From Propionivibrio sp. (GTDB lineage: Bacteria; Pseudomonadota; Gammaproteobacteria; Burkholderiales; Rhodocyclaceae): DNA of 30,177 nt. The translations under genes were made by a program, and so were the position numbers. Within the stretch, counting starts at the first letter, position 1. Each line of letters opens with the position of its first letter. The stretch spans positions 1-30,177 of the forward strand of contig QKII01000114.1 in NCBI GenBank assembly GCA_003249625.1, read 5' to 3'. The notes under the pieces are model-generated. The model was given only the letters and a program-made list of their open reading frames with translations, was not told the DNA's origin and ran no database searches. Below are positions 1-8,966 of the stretch, one piece after another.

Positions 1-459
1 GTCTATTACAACGGGGATAGCGGACAACGTTTGTTGCAGGTCGGCTCAACCCGTCAGATTGCCGTGAGCGATTCCGGGAACAGCATATTTCTGAAGGGGC
101 AAGATATCTTTGCGTCACTTCAAAATCTGGCTGCTACGCTACGTACGGATACATCTGCTGATCCAGCCGCCGCTGCAACCATGGCAAGCGATGTGACGGC
201 CGAGTTGGGAAATATCGACGAGGCACTGCAGAACGTCGTGATGGTGAGGTCGAGTGTTGGTTCCAGGATGAATGAGGTAGAGTCGTTGCAGAGCATTTCT
301 TCTTCGCTTGATCTGCAGTTCAAGGCGAGAATTTCGGATTTGCAGGACATTGATTACGAAGAGGCGATTTCAAATTACATTCAACAAAATACACAACTCG
401 AGGCAGCCCAGAGTTCGTTCGCCACGATAAGTGGGCTGAGCCTGTTCAACTATCTGTGA
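1..459 (+). CDS. flgL: Flagellar hook-filament junction protein FlgL (C-terminal part)
   Basis: This is the 3' end of flgL; the reading frame is open from base 1, so the gene begins outside the window. About 152 residues are visible. FlgL (HAP3) sits between hook and filament and belongs to the flagellin/FlgL superfamily. The terminal stretch carries the helical D0/D1-type pattern of this family: an SSVGSRMNEVESLQ segment, then DLQDIDYEEAISNYIQQNTQLEAAQSS-like sequence, ending in GLSLFNYL. The part ISDLQDIDYEEAIS is typical of the C-terminal helix of FlgL. The stop overlaps the start of the next gene (TGATG), so the two are probably co-transcribed. The assignment is strong although the N-terminus is missing. 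Confidence 0.93.
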   Translation, partial: VYYNGDSGQRLLQVGSTRQIAVSDSGNSIFLKGQDIFASLQNLAATLRTDTSADPAAAATMASDVTAELGNIDEALQNVVMVRSSVGSRMNEVESLQSISSSLDLQFKARISDLQDIDYEEAISNYIQQNTQLEAAQSSFATISGLSLFNYL

Positions 460-842
460 TGGCGTTTCGGGTCTTTCTCACGCTGTTCCTGGCCGCGTAT
501 CTTTCCACAGCGTGTTCGACCTTCGGGTCGGCGGATCTGGGCGAAGAGAATGGAGGGGGGCTCGGCAGCATCGAGCTTCTCAACCCCGTGGCTCCAACCT
601 GGATCGTCGATGCGCGGAAAGTGGAGGCCGGTGTGTTCTCGCTGTCCTTGCGAGCGAAGCATTTCCGCAAGGGCGGTGACGGCGAAGCGTTCCAGGTGAT
701 CAGGCAGTACGCGGAGCAGCTTCAGCGCGCAGAGGGGGCAGCAGGATATCGGATCCTCGATTATTCTGAATGGATAGAGTCGGGAGTGCCCTTTTCGTAC
801 CGTTCTGCGAGAGGAAAGGTTGTTCTGGTTCCTGTTCGCTGA
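459..842 (+). CDS. Small putative lipoprotein downstream of flgL
   Basis: A 127-residue protein of unrecognised family. The N-terminus MAFRVFLTLFLAAYLSTACS is a short hydrophobic signal ending in a lipobox-like S-T-A-C, so Cys19 or Cys20 region lipidation and export to the envelope are likely. The mature part is small, mixed alpha/beta in character and has no motif I can name; it contains a YRILDYSEWIESGVPFSYRS segment and ends in a basic VVLVPVR tail. The ATG at 459 overlaps the flgL stop, which argues for translational coupling; a GTG lies three bases upstream. It converges with fliR, with 24 bases between the stops. A role in the flagellar envelope structure is inference from position only. 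Confidence 0.75.
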   Translation: MAFRVFLTLFLAAYLSTACSTFGSADLGEENGGGLGSIELLNPVAPTWIVDARKVEAGVFSLSLRAKHFRKGGDGEAFQVIRQYAEQLQRAEGAAGYRILDYSEWIESGVPFSYRSARGKVVLVPVR

Positions 843-866
843 AACGTGAGTTGAGTCCTAAAGGCG

Positions 867-1643
867 CTAGTTCAGTACGAGGTTGCCCAGCATTGAAAGT
901 AATGCAGTTTCGAAAAATGTCAGCAATGGCGGGATGAGGTAAGGCAGACAAATATAAACGGCAATGAAGCCGATCGTGATCGTGACCGGAAAACCGATGA
1001 CGATAATATTCAGTTGAGGTGCGACGCGCCCGAGAACTGCTATTGCCGTGTTGGTAATGAGTAGCGTGACGATGACCGGAAGTGCCAGCAGAAGGCCTGC
1101 CGAGAACACGATCACCGCTGCGTTCGCTATGTTGGCCCATGATGCCCGGTGGGGCATGCTGCCGACAGGCAGCAGGTGAAAACTTTCCACCAGCGTTGAA
1201 AGCACCATCAAATGACCATCGATGGCGAGAAACGTCAGCAGGCCGAGAACGCCAACGAATTCGGAAATGACCGGAGTTTGAGATGAACTCGTGGGGTCGT
1301 ATGTGGTAGCGAAACCGAGCCCCATTTGCATGCTGAGTGCGTTTCCCGCTAGATCGATGGCGCTAAAGACGAGTCGTAAGGAAAAGCCCATTGCATAACC
1401 AATCAGCATCTGTTCAGCGAGAATCAAAAGTCCCGCCCCCGAAGCGGGTTCAACCGCCGTAAGTGGATTCAGCGTCGGAGCGATTGCTGCAGTGACAGCC
1501 AGCCCGCAGATGAGTCGGAAACGTGTGGGGAGGCTGGCGTTGTTGAATGGGGGCGCTGCGGCGAGGAGGGCCATTATGCGGGCCAAGGGGAATACGAACG
1601 CTGCGATGATTGCGTTCAACTCGGCGGAGGTGATGGAAATCAT
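867..1643 (-). CDS. fliR: Flagellar type III export gate protein FliR
   Basis: A 258-residue integral membrane protein, the usual length for FliR. FliR joins FliP and FliQ in the export gate inside the MS ring. About six hydrophobic segments are visible (roughly residues 10-28, 43-57, 70-95, 128-145, 172-200 and 212-235). The family-typical APQLNIIVIGFPVTI segment lies near residue 210. It is the last gene of the long minus-strand fli operon: fliQ ends six bases upstream and fliP overlaps fliQ. No clear terminator follows; only 24 bases separate it from the convergent lipoprotein gene. Confidence 0.96.
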   Translation of the reverse strand: MISITSAELNAIIAAFVFPLARIMALLAAAPPFNNASLPTRFRLICGLAVTAAIAPTLNPLTAVEPASGAGLLILAEQMLIGYAMGFSLRLVFSAIDLAGNALSMQMGLGFATTYDPTSSSQTPVISEFVGVLGLLTFLAIDGHLMVLSTLVESFHLLPVGSMPHRASWANIANAAVIVFSAGLLLALPVIVTLLITNTAIAVLGRVAPQLNIIVIGFPVTITIGFIAVYICLPYLIPPLLTFFETALLSMLGNLVLN

Positions 1644-1649
1644 TCCCGC

Positions 1650-1919
1650 TCAGCCAATAAGTTGCGGGATTCTTTCCAGAAGCTGGCGGATGTAGTCGAC
1701 GAACATCTGCAACATCCATGGGCCGGCCAGAGCAAGGACGAGGAAGGTGCCAACCAACTTGGGGATGAAAGACAACGTTGCCTCGTTGATCTGGGTGGCG
1801 GCCTGGAAAATGCTGACAATCAGTCCGATTGCCAGAGCGGAAAGCAGCAAGGGGCCTGCCAACATGAGGGCAACCTCAATGGCCTGTCGTCCGATGGACA
1901 TTACAACCTCTGGGGTCAT
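1650..1919 (-). CDS. fliQ: Flagellar type III export gate protein FliQ
   Basis: An 89-residue protein, the standard FliQ size, with two transmembrane helices (about residues 15-37 and 50-75). The sequence between them, [19 protein letters not shown], is the conserved FliQ hairpin. The start chosen is the ATG giving [12 protein letters not shown], which matches family length. A longer in-frame extension of 14 residues is possible but would run into fliP. The start overlaps the fliP stop by four bases (ATGA), indicating coupled translation. FliQ packs around the FliP/FliR core of the export gate in the inner membrane. Confidence 0.96.
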   Translation of the reverse strand: MTPEVVMSIGRQAIEVALMLAGPLLLSALAIGLIVSIFQAATQINEATLSFIPKLVGTFLVLALAGPWMLQMFVDYIRQLLERIPQLIG

Positions 1920-2668
1920 GTCGCAAAACTCATGACAAGTGAGCCGAGCATCAGGTGCCATCCATCGACTAGCACGAAGAGCATCAGCTTGAAGGGCAGG
2001 GAGACCATCACCGGCGACATCATCATCATGCCCATCGACATCAGCACGCTGGCCACCACCATGTCGATGATCAGAAACGGGATGAAGATGATGAACCCAA
2101 TCTGGAACGCTGTTTTCAACTCGCTGGTGACAAAGGCGGGGATTAGCACGCGCATCGGGACATCGTTCGGCGACTCAATTTTCGGTACGTTACCGAGGCG
2201 AGCGAACAGCCCGATATCCGTTTCCCGTGTCTGTTTTAGCATGAAACTGCGCAGGGGGACTGCGCCGCGGTCGACGGCTTGGAGAAAGGTGATCCGGTTT
2301 TCAGAGAGAGGTTGGTAGGCGTCCGTGTAGATCTTTTCGAGCGCAGGCGACATGATAAAGAACGTTAGAAACAGCGCGAGCCCGACAAGTACCTGATTGG
2401 GTGGCGATGTCTGTGTGCCGAGTGCGTGGCGCAGGATCGACAGTACGATGATGATGCGCGTAAAGCTGGTCATCATCAAAAGCAACGCCGGGATGAAAGT
2501 CAGCGCCGTTAGCGTGATCAGCGTCTGGATCGATAACGTGTAGGTCTGGCTGCCCCCGGCCCCGGGCGTGCTGGTCAGCGCCGGCAGGCCTCCTGTTTGT
2601 GCCAGAGCCGTCAGCGGAATGAAAAGAGCAGCTAGCGCCAGCCAGTGGGCGCGCTTAGACAGATCCAT
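1916..2668 (-). CDS. fliP: Flagellar type III export gate protein FliP
   Basis: A 250-residue protein of normal FliP length. Residues 1-24 look like a cleavable signal peptide ([14 protein letters not shown]), as is known for FliP. Transmembrane helices follow near 48-75, 90-110, 190-215 and 222-245. The family stretches [40 protein letters not shown] and the Met-rich [19 protein letters not shown] are all present. FliP forms the core pore of the export gate. The gene overlaps fliO by 14 bases and fliQ by four, so it is inside a coupled fliO-P-Q-R block. Confidence 0.97.
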   Translation of the reverse strand: MDLSKRAHWLALAALFIPLTALAQTGGLPALTSTPGAGGSQTYTLSIQTLITLTALTFIPALLLMMTSFTRIIIVLSILRHALGTQTSPPNQVLVGLALFLTFFIMSPALEKIYTDAYQPLSENRITFLQAVDRGAVPLRSFMLKQTRETDIGLFARLGNVPKIESPNDVPMRVLIPAFVTSELKTAFQIGFIIFIPFLIIDMVVASVLMSMGMMMMSPVMVSLPFKLMLFVLVDGWHLMLGSLVMSFAT

Positions 2669-3113
2669 TGCGACGCTCGCTCATCTGCTTCAACCAGTGG
2701 CCAAAACCGCCTTCGCTTCCGTTTGCGACAGGGAGTTCTCCTTTTGGCATCGTATGGAGAGTTTTGATTTGTCCGGGAACAATGCCGACGACAACCCAGG
2801 TTTCACCAACCTCAAGAAGGACAATGCGTTCGCGGGGGCTGATCATGAGTCCGCCGACAATGCGCATGGGGCCCGTGTTGCCGAATGTGCGTCCGCCATT
2901 GAGGCGGCGGAGCAGGTAAGCCCCCAGCGCTAGCACGCCAATGATCAGTGCCAAGCTGAGCAGCATTTGTACGACAGCCCCCGCCGATACGCCGGGAGTC
3001 TCCGGAAGGGGAACGGCAGTCTGCCCCGAAGCCAGCGGGGCGAACAACGCGATCACTGGTGCCGCCAATAGGGCGATCCGGGCGCGTGGCTTGTCGTCGT
3101 GTACGGAATTCAA
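2655..3113 (-). CDS. fliO: Flagellar biosynthesis protein FliO
   Basis: A 152-residue protein with an N-terminal signal-like hydrophobic segment (about residues 12-30), then a transmembrane helix near 46-67 ([22 protein letters not shown]). A cytoplasmic domain follows with the FliO-typical [29 protein letters not shown] pattern. FliO helps assemble the FliP pore. The start is unusual: no ATG or GTG is available at a suitable place, and the reading frame is closed 36 bases upstream, so a TTG at 3113 is the best start. I see no strong Shine-Dalgarno sequence before it. The 80-base gap after fliN is the largest inside the 3' half of this operon. Confidence 0.92.
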   Translation of the reverse strand: MNSVHDDKPRARIALLAAPVIALFAPLASGQTAVPLPETPGVSAGAVVQMLLSLALIIGVLALGAYLLRRLNGGRTFGNTGPMRIVGGLMISPRERIVLLEVGETWVVVGIVPGQIKTLHTMPKGELPVANGSEGGFGHWLKQMSERRNGSV

Positions 3114-3193
3114 TTGGCGGGCGTGGAGAATGGACTGCCCGCTATCTTAATCGAAGCTGCTGGTATGCGAAACCGTGGGCCGTGGTCGAAGAG

Positions 3194-3622
3194 TCAGCGG
3201 CCAATCTTTCGCATGCGTTCTGACGGGGTGATGATGTCTGTGAGTCGGATGCCGAACTTGTCATTGACCACGACGACTTCGCCTTGTGCGATGAGTGTGC
3301 CGTTGACAAAAACGCTCATCGGCTCGCCGGCCATCGCGTCGAGTTCGACGACCGAGCCGTGGGCCAGTTGCAGGAGATTCTTGATGCTGATCTTGGTGCG
3401 TCCCAACTCGACGGAAATCTGGACGGGAATGTCCAGGATCATGTCAAGCTCGTTCAGCATCGATGCTTTGGTGCTGTCTTCTCCAAAAGAGGGGAATATC
3501 TGCGCAGGCTGTGCACTGGGTGCCGCCGAGTCGGCCAGAGCCTGTTCCGCCATCGCAGCCGCCCAGTCGTCATCCATGCTGCTGTCGGCATTGAGGTTGT
3601 TGTCTTCGGTTGCGTCGGCCAT
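3194..3622 (-). CDS. fliN: Flagellar motor switch protein FliN
   Basis: A 142-residue protein. The first 60 residues are acidic and Ala/Ser-rich, a variable FliN extension. The rest (about 66-140) is the SpoA/C-ring domain, with LDIPVQISVELGRTKISIKNLLQL, GSVVELD, PMSVFVNGTLIAQGEVVVVNDKFGIRLTDI and a closing SERMRKI. FliN forms the bottom of the C ring with FliM and docks FliH during export. It lies three bases after fliM, so translation is probably coupled. Confidence 0.97.
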   Translation of the reverse strand: MADATEDNNLNADSSMDDDWAAAMAEQALADSAAPSAQPAQIFPSFGEDSTKASMLNELDMILDIPVQISVELGRTKISIKNLLQLAHGSVVELDAMAGEPMSVFVNGTLIAQGEVVVVNDKFGIRLTDIITPSERMRKIGR

Positions 3623-3625
3623 TGC

Positions 3626-4624
3626 TTAACTCCTTGGTAATGCCGAGTCATCGGCATCGGGCGTGATGAATCTCTCGATCTTCAGCGCGTATTGTCCGCC
3701 CTGCTGGCCGTAGATGCCTTCGAGAAGGGGAATGTCATCGACGCAGGCGATGACCTTTTCCGGAATGTTGATCGGGATGATATCGCCTGCTTTCAGTTCG
3801 AGTATCTCTCCCAATGTGATGCTGGTCGTCGCGAGGTTCGCCCGTATTTCAACCTCTGCATCCTTGAGTTGCTTGCGAAGCATCAGTATCCAGCGTTGAT
3901 CGGTCGATAGCTGGTCGCTCTGCATCGCGCTGTAAAGCAGGTCGCGGATCGGTTCGACCATCGAATACGGGAAACAGATATGCATGTCCGCCGCTGATCC
4001 GCCGAATTCAAGGGTGAACGTTGTCGAAATGACGATTTCGGAAGGCGTGGCGATATTGGCAAATTGCGAGTTCATCTCGGAACGGATGTACTCGAAGGCG
4101 ATAGAATAAACCGGCTTCCAAGAACGGGCGTACTCAGTAAAAACAACGTTCAGCAACCCCTGGATGATGCGCTGCTCCGTTCCGGTGAAATCGCGTCCCT
4201 CGACGCGAGTGTGAAAGCGCCCGTCACCGCCGAACATGTTATCTACGACCAGAAAGACAAGGTTGGGATCGAAGACGAACAGCGAGGTGCCGCGCAGCGG
4301 CTTGGCCGCGACGAGGTTCAGATTGGTGGGGACGACCAGGTTACGAATGAACTCGCTGTATTTTTGCACGCGGATTGGTCCGACCGAGATTTCGGTAGTC
4401 CGGTGCATGTAGTTGAAAAGGCCGATACGCAAATAGCGGGCGAAACGCTCGTTGATGAGTTCGAGCGTCGGCATGCGGCCGCGGACAATCCGTTCCTGCG
4501 TCCCCAGATTGTAGGCACGAATACCGCCTTCGCCATCGTCTGCCGCCTCAGGTTCGTCGCTCTCTCCAGTGACTCCCTTGAGTAGGGCATCGACCTCGTC
4601 CTGGGAGAGAAAGTCAGTGGCCAT
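3626..4624 (-). CDS. fliM: Flagellar motor switch protein FliM
   Basis: A 332-residue protein of standard length. The N-terminal segment LSQDEVDALLKGV (residues 5-17) is the known CheY-P-binding motif. The middle domain has the GGDGRFHTRVEGRDFTGTEQRI stretch, with the conserved GGxG loop that contacts FliG. The C-terminal SpoA-like domain follows, with LGEILELKAGDIIPINIPEKVIACVDDIPLLEGIYG. FliM is the central C-ring subunit and links chemotaxis signalling to rotor direction. It sits directly after fliL (six bases). Confidence 0.98.
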   Translation of the reverse strand: MATDFLSQDEVDALLKGVTGESDEPEAADDGEGGIRAYNLGTQERIVRGRMPTLELINERFARYLRIGLFNYMHRTTEISVGPIRVQKYSEFIRNLVVPTNLNLVAAKPLRGTSLFVFDPNLVFLVVDNMFGGDGRFHTRVEGRDFTGTEQRIIQGLLNVVFTEYARSWKPVYSIAFEYIRSEMNSQFANIATPSEIVISTTFTLEFGGSAADMHICFPYSMVEPIRDLLYSAMQSDQLSTDQRWILMLRKQLKDAEVEIRANLATTSITLGEILELKAGDIIPINIPEKVIACVDDIPLLEGIYGQQGGQYALKIERFITPDADDSALPRS

Positions 4625-4630
4625 TTTGCG

Positions 4631-5179
4631 TTACTGGATAATGAAGGATGTGAAGAGTACTTCCTTGACCGGTGCTTCGTCCTTCTTCGCTCCGTGGGCG
4701 AGGATATCGTTCATCTGGTCGCGAATTTCCTCCGCCAGTTTTTCCTTGCCTTCCTTCGTTAGCAGTTCGGACGCCTTTTTTCCGGAAAGCAACAGCATCA
4801 CGTTATTGCGGATCTTGGGGGTGAATGTCTTGATCTTTTCACCGATGAGAGCGTCTTCAACTTCAACCGAGAGCACCAGTTGTACGTATTGTTCGCCTGC
4901 TTCCGGGGCGAGGTTGACGGTGAATGCGTCCATCGCGACATATACGGGGGCCGTCTCTTTCTCGTCCTTCTTCTTGCCCGGCTTCACTGTTTCGTGTGCC
5001 ACTTCCTGTTCGTCGCCACCCTCTGCAGCATTTTTCTTCATCACCAAATAAGCCACCGCGCCACCGCCGAGCAGCAAGACGAGAAGCAGTGTCGCGATGA
5101 TGATGATCAGCAGTTTCTTGCTCTTCTTGGGGGGGGGTGCCTCCGCATTTGCCGCTTCGGGTTTGGCTTCCTTGGCCAT
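4631..5179 (-). CDS. fliL: Flagellar basal body-associated protein FliL
   Basis: A 182-residue protein with a short basic, proline-containing cytoplasmic tail, one transmembrane helix at about 21-48 (KLLIIIIATLLLVLLLGGGAVAYLVM), a charged linker, and the periplasmic stomatin-like FliL domain (YVAMDAFTVNLAPEAGEQYVQLVLSVEVED). The C-terminus ends in EVLFTSFIIQ, typical of the family. FliL supports the stator units. A run of nine C on the coding strand (5129-5137) encodes Pro residues at codons 15-17; slippage there would truncate the protein. It follows fliK after 67 bases. Confidence 0.95.
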   Translation of the reverse strand: MAKEAKPEAANAEAPPPKKSKKLLIIIIATLLLVLLLGGGAVAYLVMKKNAAEGGDEQEVAHETVKPGKKKDEKETAPVYVAMDAFTVNLAPEAGEQYVQLVLSVEVEDALIGEKIKTFTPKIRNNVMLLLSGKKASELLTKEGKEKLAEEIRDQMNDILAHGAKKDEAPVKEVLFTSFIIQ

Positions 5180-5246
5180 TGTCGGGACCTCGCTTTTCTT
5201 GTCGTGACCGATAGTCAGTTGTGTTGTTCAGTCGTCCGTGGCGCCG

Positions 5247-6329
5247 TCAAGCGAAAAGGTCAACCAGACCGCGGCCGCTTGTTGTCAACTGCCGTACGCT
5301 ATTTGCCATGTTCCGGGGAATGCCGGCAAGTATAGCGTTATCGTCGGTGTCACGCGATGTGCCTTGACCTTCTGTGCCTTGGCCAAAAGCTTGCTTGAAG
5401 GACTCTGCACTGACGTTCGTCTGCCCGAGCGATATACCGACGCCGGCGAACATCTCGCGCAGGCGGGGTAGCGCCGTTTCGATGGTTTCCCTGACATCGG
5501 CGTTGGTCGAGACGAACGTGGCAGTAGCCTGGTCGTTGTCGATTCGCAGGGAAACCTCGATGCTGCCCATGTTGGGCGGATTGAGCGTGAGTTCTGCCGC
5601 TTGCTTCTGGTTCGATGCCAGCCACACGATCTTTTGGGCGAAATCGTTATTCCAGTGCGGGGCGCGTAAGTGGGTGGAGATGGATTGCGTGTTCGTGTCG
5701 TTTACATTCGCCGAGTGGTTGCTTGCCAAGGTGGCTACGGCAGAATGTGATGACGACATGGCGGGTGAGGATGGCGAAGTATTGGCAGACTGTGTCTTCG
5801 ATGACGCATTTTCGTCTGTCGAGATATTGGCTGGGACGGCAAAAGTTGCCGCTTTCTTATCTGCCGGTTCTGTTACTGCCGTTCCTATCTCCTCGTCGAA
5901 GGAAACAGGTGATTCTGCTTGCGACGAATTAGCTTGTTTTGCGGCTAATGCTTCCCGCTGTGAGGAAATCGCAGTGGCGTTGGTAGATGAGGCTTGCGAT
6001 GCGACTGCCGCGATCTCCGGCGTTACGACCGGGGTGGAAGGCGAAGCTTCCACTGGAGAAGTGGCCGAGACGCCCAGCGTCGCCAGCAACGCCAGCGCAT
6101 CGTCGGGGGTGCCGTCCTCACCCGTTGCTGCCTCTTCGCTTACGTCCGTCCCGTCTGTTTCTCTCGACAGCAGATCTTTTCCGGGGGGAATGTTGGCTGC
6201 CTGGGCGAGTTGGCCTAGCAGCATGCTGGCAAAGTTGTTTTCCGTATCCTCAACGTTAGCATCGGCGGGAGCCTCTGCTGTTGAGGACGGAATCGATTTC
6301 GGCATGGTCGAGACAAGGGTGATAGCCAT
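5247..6329 (-). CDS. fliK: Flagellar hook-length control protein FliK
   Basis: A 360-residue protein from the ATG at 6329; the frame is open further upstream into fliJ, but that extension lacks support, and an AGGAA motif precedes the chosen start. The N-terminal two-thirds is low-complexity Ala/Ser/Thr-rich, as expected for the secreted ruler portion. The C-terminal Flg_hook domain is clear at about residues 247-307: LTLNPPNMGSIEVSLRIDND, then TATFVSTNADVRETIETALPRLREMF. FliK measures hook length and triggers the FlhB substrate switch. Position between fliJ and fliL is the classic fliK position. A second FliK-domain gene is present at 16018-17151. Confidence 0.93.
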   Translation of the reverse strand: MAITLVSTMPKSIPSSTAEAPADANVEDTENNFASMLLGQLAQAANIPPGKDLLSRETDGTDVSEEAATGEDGTPDDALALLATLGVSATSPVEASPSTPVVTPEIAAVASQASSTNATAISSQREALAAKQANSSQAESPVSFDEEIGTAVTEPADKKAATFAVPANISTDENASSKTQSANTSPSSPAMSSSHSAVATLASNHSANVNDTNTQSISTHLRAPHWNNDFAQKIVWLASNQKQAAELTLNPPNMGSIEVSLRIDNDQATATFVSTNADVRETIETALPRLREMFAGVGISLGQTNVSAESFKQAFGQGTEGQGTSRDTDDNAILAGIPRNMANSVRQLTTSGRGLVDLFA

Positions 6330-6393
6330 GGAATTTCCTGATAACCGGTATGCGTGCGATTTTTTCAGCAATATCCGTGCCCAATGCCCTGTT

Positions 6394-6837
6394 TCAGACC
6401 TCCTTGTTCCCGCGAGGGCGGATGGCAAATTCGTCCTGCATTTTCTGCTCCCGCTTCATCTCGCGTGCGTTTTCCGCGGCATGATGCCGTTCCGAAAGCG
6501 TATCGAAGGCCTTGAGCTTTTGGCGTTGTTGTTGCCATTGCAACTGACCGGCGGCCGTCTGCCGGGCCTGGGTCGCGACGGCGTTGCGTTGCGCGTCGAC
6601 GGCGTCATCAATACGATTCAAGAAATGTTGGTAGTTTTGCCATTCGCGCTGGTTGATGCCACCTTGCGCGGCCTTCTGGAAACGTGTCGCGTATTCGTCG
6701 CGGTATTGCTGGAGCATATCCAGTTTTGCCTTGGCATCGCGCTCGTTGGCGATAAGACGGGCGAGGTTGCGTGTGGCCTCGTCGGTGCGCGTTTGCATCA
6801 ATTCGAGGATCGTCTGCAAGGGGAACGGCTTGGGCAT
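6394..6837 (-). CDS. fliJ: Flagellar export chaperone/stalk protein FliJ
   Basis: A 147-residue, highly charged, almost entirely helical protein. Its coiled-coil character is shown by TILELMQTRTDEATRNLARLIANERDAKAKLDMLQQYRDEY and by Gln-rich LQWQQQRQKLKAFDTLSERH. FliJ is the central stalk of the FliI ATPase ring and links it to FlhA. Length and position directly after fliI (two bases apart) match. Divergence at the sequence level is normal for this family, so position adds weight. Confidence 0.93.
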   Translation of the reverse strand: MPKPFPLQTILELMQTRTDEATRNLARLIANERDAKAKLDMLQQYRDEYATRFQKAAQGGINQREWQNYQHFLNRIDDAVDAQRNAVATQARQTAAGQLQWQQQRQKLKAFDTLSERHHAAENAREMKREQKMQDEFAIRPRGNKEV

Positions 6838-6839
6838 GG

Positions 6840-8255
6840 TTAGCGTTTGTTGACGAACAAGGCCCCCAGTCGCTCAAGGCTGTTGGCGTAGTCGGATTGC
6901 TCACTGAGCGACTGTTGGAGGAATTTCTCGAAAGACGGATACATGCTGATGGCCTGGTCGAGCATCGGGTCCGATCCGGCGACATAAGCGCCAACGCTGA
7001 TCAGGTCGCGTGACCGCTGGTAACGCGAAAAAAGCTGCTTGAATTGTCGGATCTTGTCGAAATGCGCCGGTTCGATCAGGTTGACCATGGCGCGGGAGAT
7101 CGACTGTTCAATGTCTATCGCAGGGTAGTGGCCAGCGTCAGCCAAAGATCTGGACAGAACGATGTGGCCGTCGAGGATTGCACGTGCGGAATCGGCGATC
7201 GGATCCTGCTGGTCGTCGCCTTCGGTCAGTACCGTATAGAACGCGGTGATCGATCCGCCGCCATCTGCGCCGTTTCCGGCTCGTTCCACGAGTTGAGGCA
7301 GCCGCGCGAAAACCGACGGTGGGTAACCGCGGGTGACGGGGGGCTCCCCGATAGCCAAGGCGATTTCGCGCTGCGCCATGGCATATCGGGTCAGCGAATC
7401 CATGATCAGCAGAACGTGGCGTCCTTGATCGCGGAAATGTTCGGCGATGGCCGTGGCGTAGGCTGCGCCCTGCATACGCATCAACGGGCTGACGTCCGCC
7501 GGGGCGGCGACGACGACGGCCCGCCGCAGCCCCTCTTCGCCGAGAATCTGTTCGATGAACTCCTTGACCTCTCGCCCGCGTTCACCGATTAGACCAACGA
7601 CAATGACTTCAGCCTCGGTATACCTCGCCATCATGCCGAGCAGGACGCTTTTCCCGACTCCGGAGCCTGCAAATAGCCCCATGCGTTGTCCGCGGCCGAC
7701 CGTAAGAAGGGCATTGATACAGCGGATGCCAACGTCGAGTGAATGCTCGATCGGCGCGCGTGACATCGGGTTTACCGGCCGGCCCTGCAGCGGGCGCAGC
7801 ATATCTGAAAGCACGGGGCCGTAACGATCGAGCGGGCGACCTGCACCGTCGACGACCCGCCCAAGCAATGCATCGCCGACCGGGAGCAGCTTCGCACGGT
7901 CAACGGCACGACGGCGCGGCTGTGCCGGTTGGCCGAGCTTGGGTCTCAATGCCGGCGTCTCCAGTGCAAGTACGCGGGCGCCGGGGGAAAGGCCGTAGAC
8001 GTCCTCGCAAGGCATGAGAAACAGACGCTCGCCATTGAAACCAACGACCTCAGCCTCGATCGGAGAACCGCCGGTCGGCAGAATGCGGCAGGAACTGCCC
8101 AGCGGCAGCTTGAGTCCGGCTGCCTCCATGACCAGTCCGTTGATCCGGGTCAGGTGCCCGCTCGGAAGGATAGGCGAGGCTTGGGCTGCCGCATCACGGC
8201 AGTTGCCCAGAAACGCGTTCCAGGTTTCCTGGTGAGCGTTGGGTTGCTGGCTCAT
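6840..8255 (-). CDS. fliI: Flagellum-specific ATPase FliI
   Basis: A 471-residue AAA-type/F1-like ATPase that energises flagellar export. The Walker A sequence GSGVGKS is at residues 197-203. The Walker B segment [17 protein letters not shown] has its Asp near 286, and the family motif [18 protein letters not shown] is present. The start chosen is the ATG at 8255 ([10 protein letters not shown]), which overlaps the fliH stop by four bases. An in-frame extension of 19 residues exists inside fliH but is unlikely. The C-terminal [21 protein letters not shown] helices match FliI. Confidence 0.97.
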   Translation of the reverse strand: MSQQPNAHQETWNAFLGNCRDAAAQASPILPSGHLTRINGLVMEAAGLKLPLGSSCRILPTGGSPIEAEVVGFNGERLFLMPCEDVYGLSPGARVLALETPALRPKLGQPAQPRRRAVDRAKLLPVGDALLGRVVDGAGRPLDRYGPVLSDMLRPLQGRPVNPMSRAPIEHSLDVGIRCINALLTVGRGQRMGLFAGSGVGKSVLLGMMARYTEAEVIVVGLIGERGREVKEFIEQILGEEGLRRAVVVAAPADVSPLMRMQGAAYATAIAEHFRDQGRHVLLIMDSLTRYAMAQREIALAIGEPPVTRGYPPSVFARLPQLVERAGNGADGGGSITAFYTVLTEGDDQQDPIADSARAILDGHIVLSRSLADAGHYPAIDIEQSISRAMVNLIEPAHFDKIRQFKQLFSRYQRSRDLISVGAYVAGSDPMLDQAISMYPSFEKFLQQSLSEQSDYANSLERLGALFVNKR

Positions 8256-8953
8256 GGCTTGTCGCTGAGCCAATCCTCGTTGACGCCGATGGCCTCGATT
8301 ACTCGCCGCCATCGCGTTTCGAGGGTGGCGTCGACTTCACTCGCGCCGAATTCGATGCGGCAACCGCCGCGGGTGAGCGCAGGATCCTCGATGATCCGCC
8401 AGTTGTTATGGGCCAGGTGATCGCCCATATGTTTGCGAATCAGCGCTGCATCCTCAGGATGCGCCAGAAGCGCCGGATGAGCGGCGCCAGGATGAAGTGT
8501 GGCGACAGCTTCGCGGACAACCGGGAGCAAAAGCTCGGGCTGGTGCTTCAAGCTTTGACGGAGAACCTGGTTGGCGATCTCGATCGACGTGGCCAGCAAT
8601 TGATCAGCGACCTTTTGATCGAGGTCCGTTATTGCCTGCTGCACGTTGTTCAGAATCTCCTTGGCATCGGCCAGGACGGCTTTGGCGTCGGCGATGCCCT
8701 CCTCGTAGCCGGCAGCATAGCCTTGCTCGTGCGCCTCATTGTGCATGCGCTCGATGTCGGCAGCGGTCGGCAGGACGACAGGTGGTTCCTCTGGTGCCGG
8801 AGGCGGTGGTTCGACAACGGTTTCCTGTAGCGCTTGCTCGGCTGCGGCTATTTCCCTGGCATGCTCTGCCTTCTGCTCGGCCTCGTCGAAGGCCGCGAGT
8901 TCCCAGCGCTGATAAGCGGTAAGTTTTTCTTTGGGGATGAAGCCGGCGGTCAT
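8252..8953 (-). CDS. fliH: Flagellar assembly protein FliH
   Basis: A 233-residue protein. The N-terminus is charged and helical ([37 protein letters not shown]). The central part contains the [21 protein letters not shown] repeat of Gly-spaced helix positions that marks the FliH/YscL family. The C-terminal globular domain ends with [40 protein letters not shown]. FliH forms the peripheral stalk that regulates FliI and binds FliN. It is placed between fliG (13 bases upstream) and fliI (four-base overlap). Confidence 0.96.
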   Translation of the reverse strand: MTAGFIPKEKLTAYQRWELAAFDEAEQKAEHAREIAAAEQALQETVVEPPPPAPEEPPVVLPTAADIERMHNEAHEQGYAAGYEEGIADAKAVLADAKEILNNVQQAITDLDQKVADQLLATSIEIANQVLRQSLKHQPELLLPVVREAVATLHPGAAHPALLAHPEDAALIRKHMGDHLAHNNWRIIEDPALTRGGCRIEFGASEVDATLETRWRRVIEAIGVNEDWLSDKP

Positions 8954-8966
8954 GGCAACGGCCTTG

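Noticed and set aside
843..866. Gap between the convergent lipoprotein gene and fliR, checked for a shared terminator.
   Set aside because: Only 24 bases with no inverted repeat.
1662..2318. A 218-codon plus-strand open frame opposite fliQ and fliP.
   Set aside because: It lies entirely over conserved fliQ/fliP coding sequence and has no recognisable domain.
3114..3193. The 80-base gap between fliN and fliO, checked for a small gene or promoter.
   Set aside because: No start with a ribosome site and no sigma-28 or sigma-54 pattern was found; it seems a plain intra-operon spacer.
5374..6843. A 489-codon plus-strand open frame opposite fliK and fliJ.
   Set aside because: It is antisense to two well-supported genes. 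The low-complexity Ala/Ser/Thr composition of FliK keeps the opposite frame free of stops, and its product is Ser/Val/Ala-rich with no motif.
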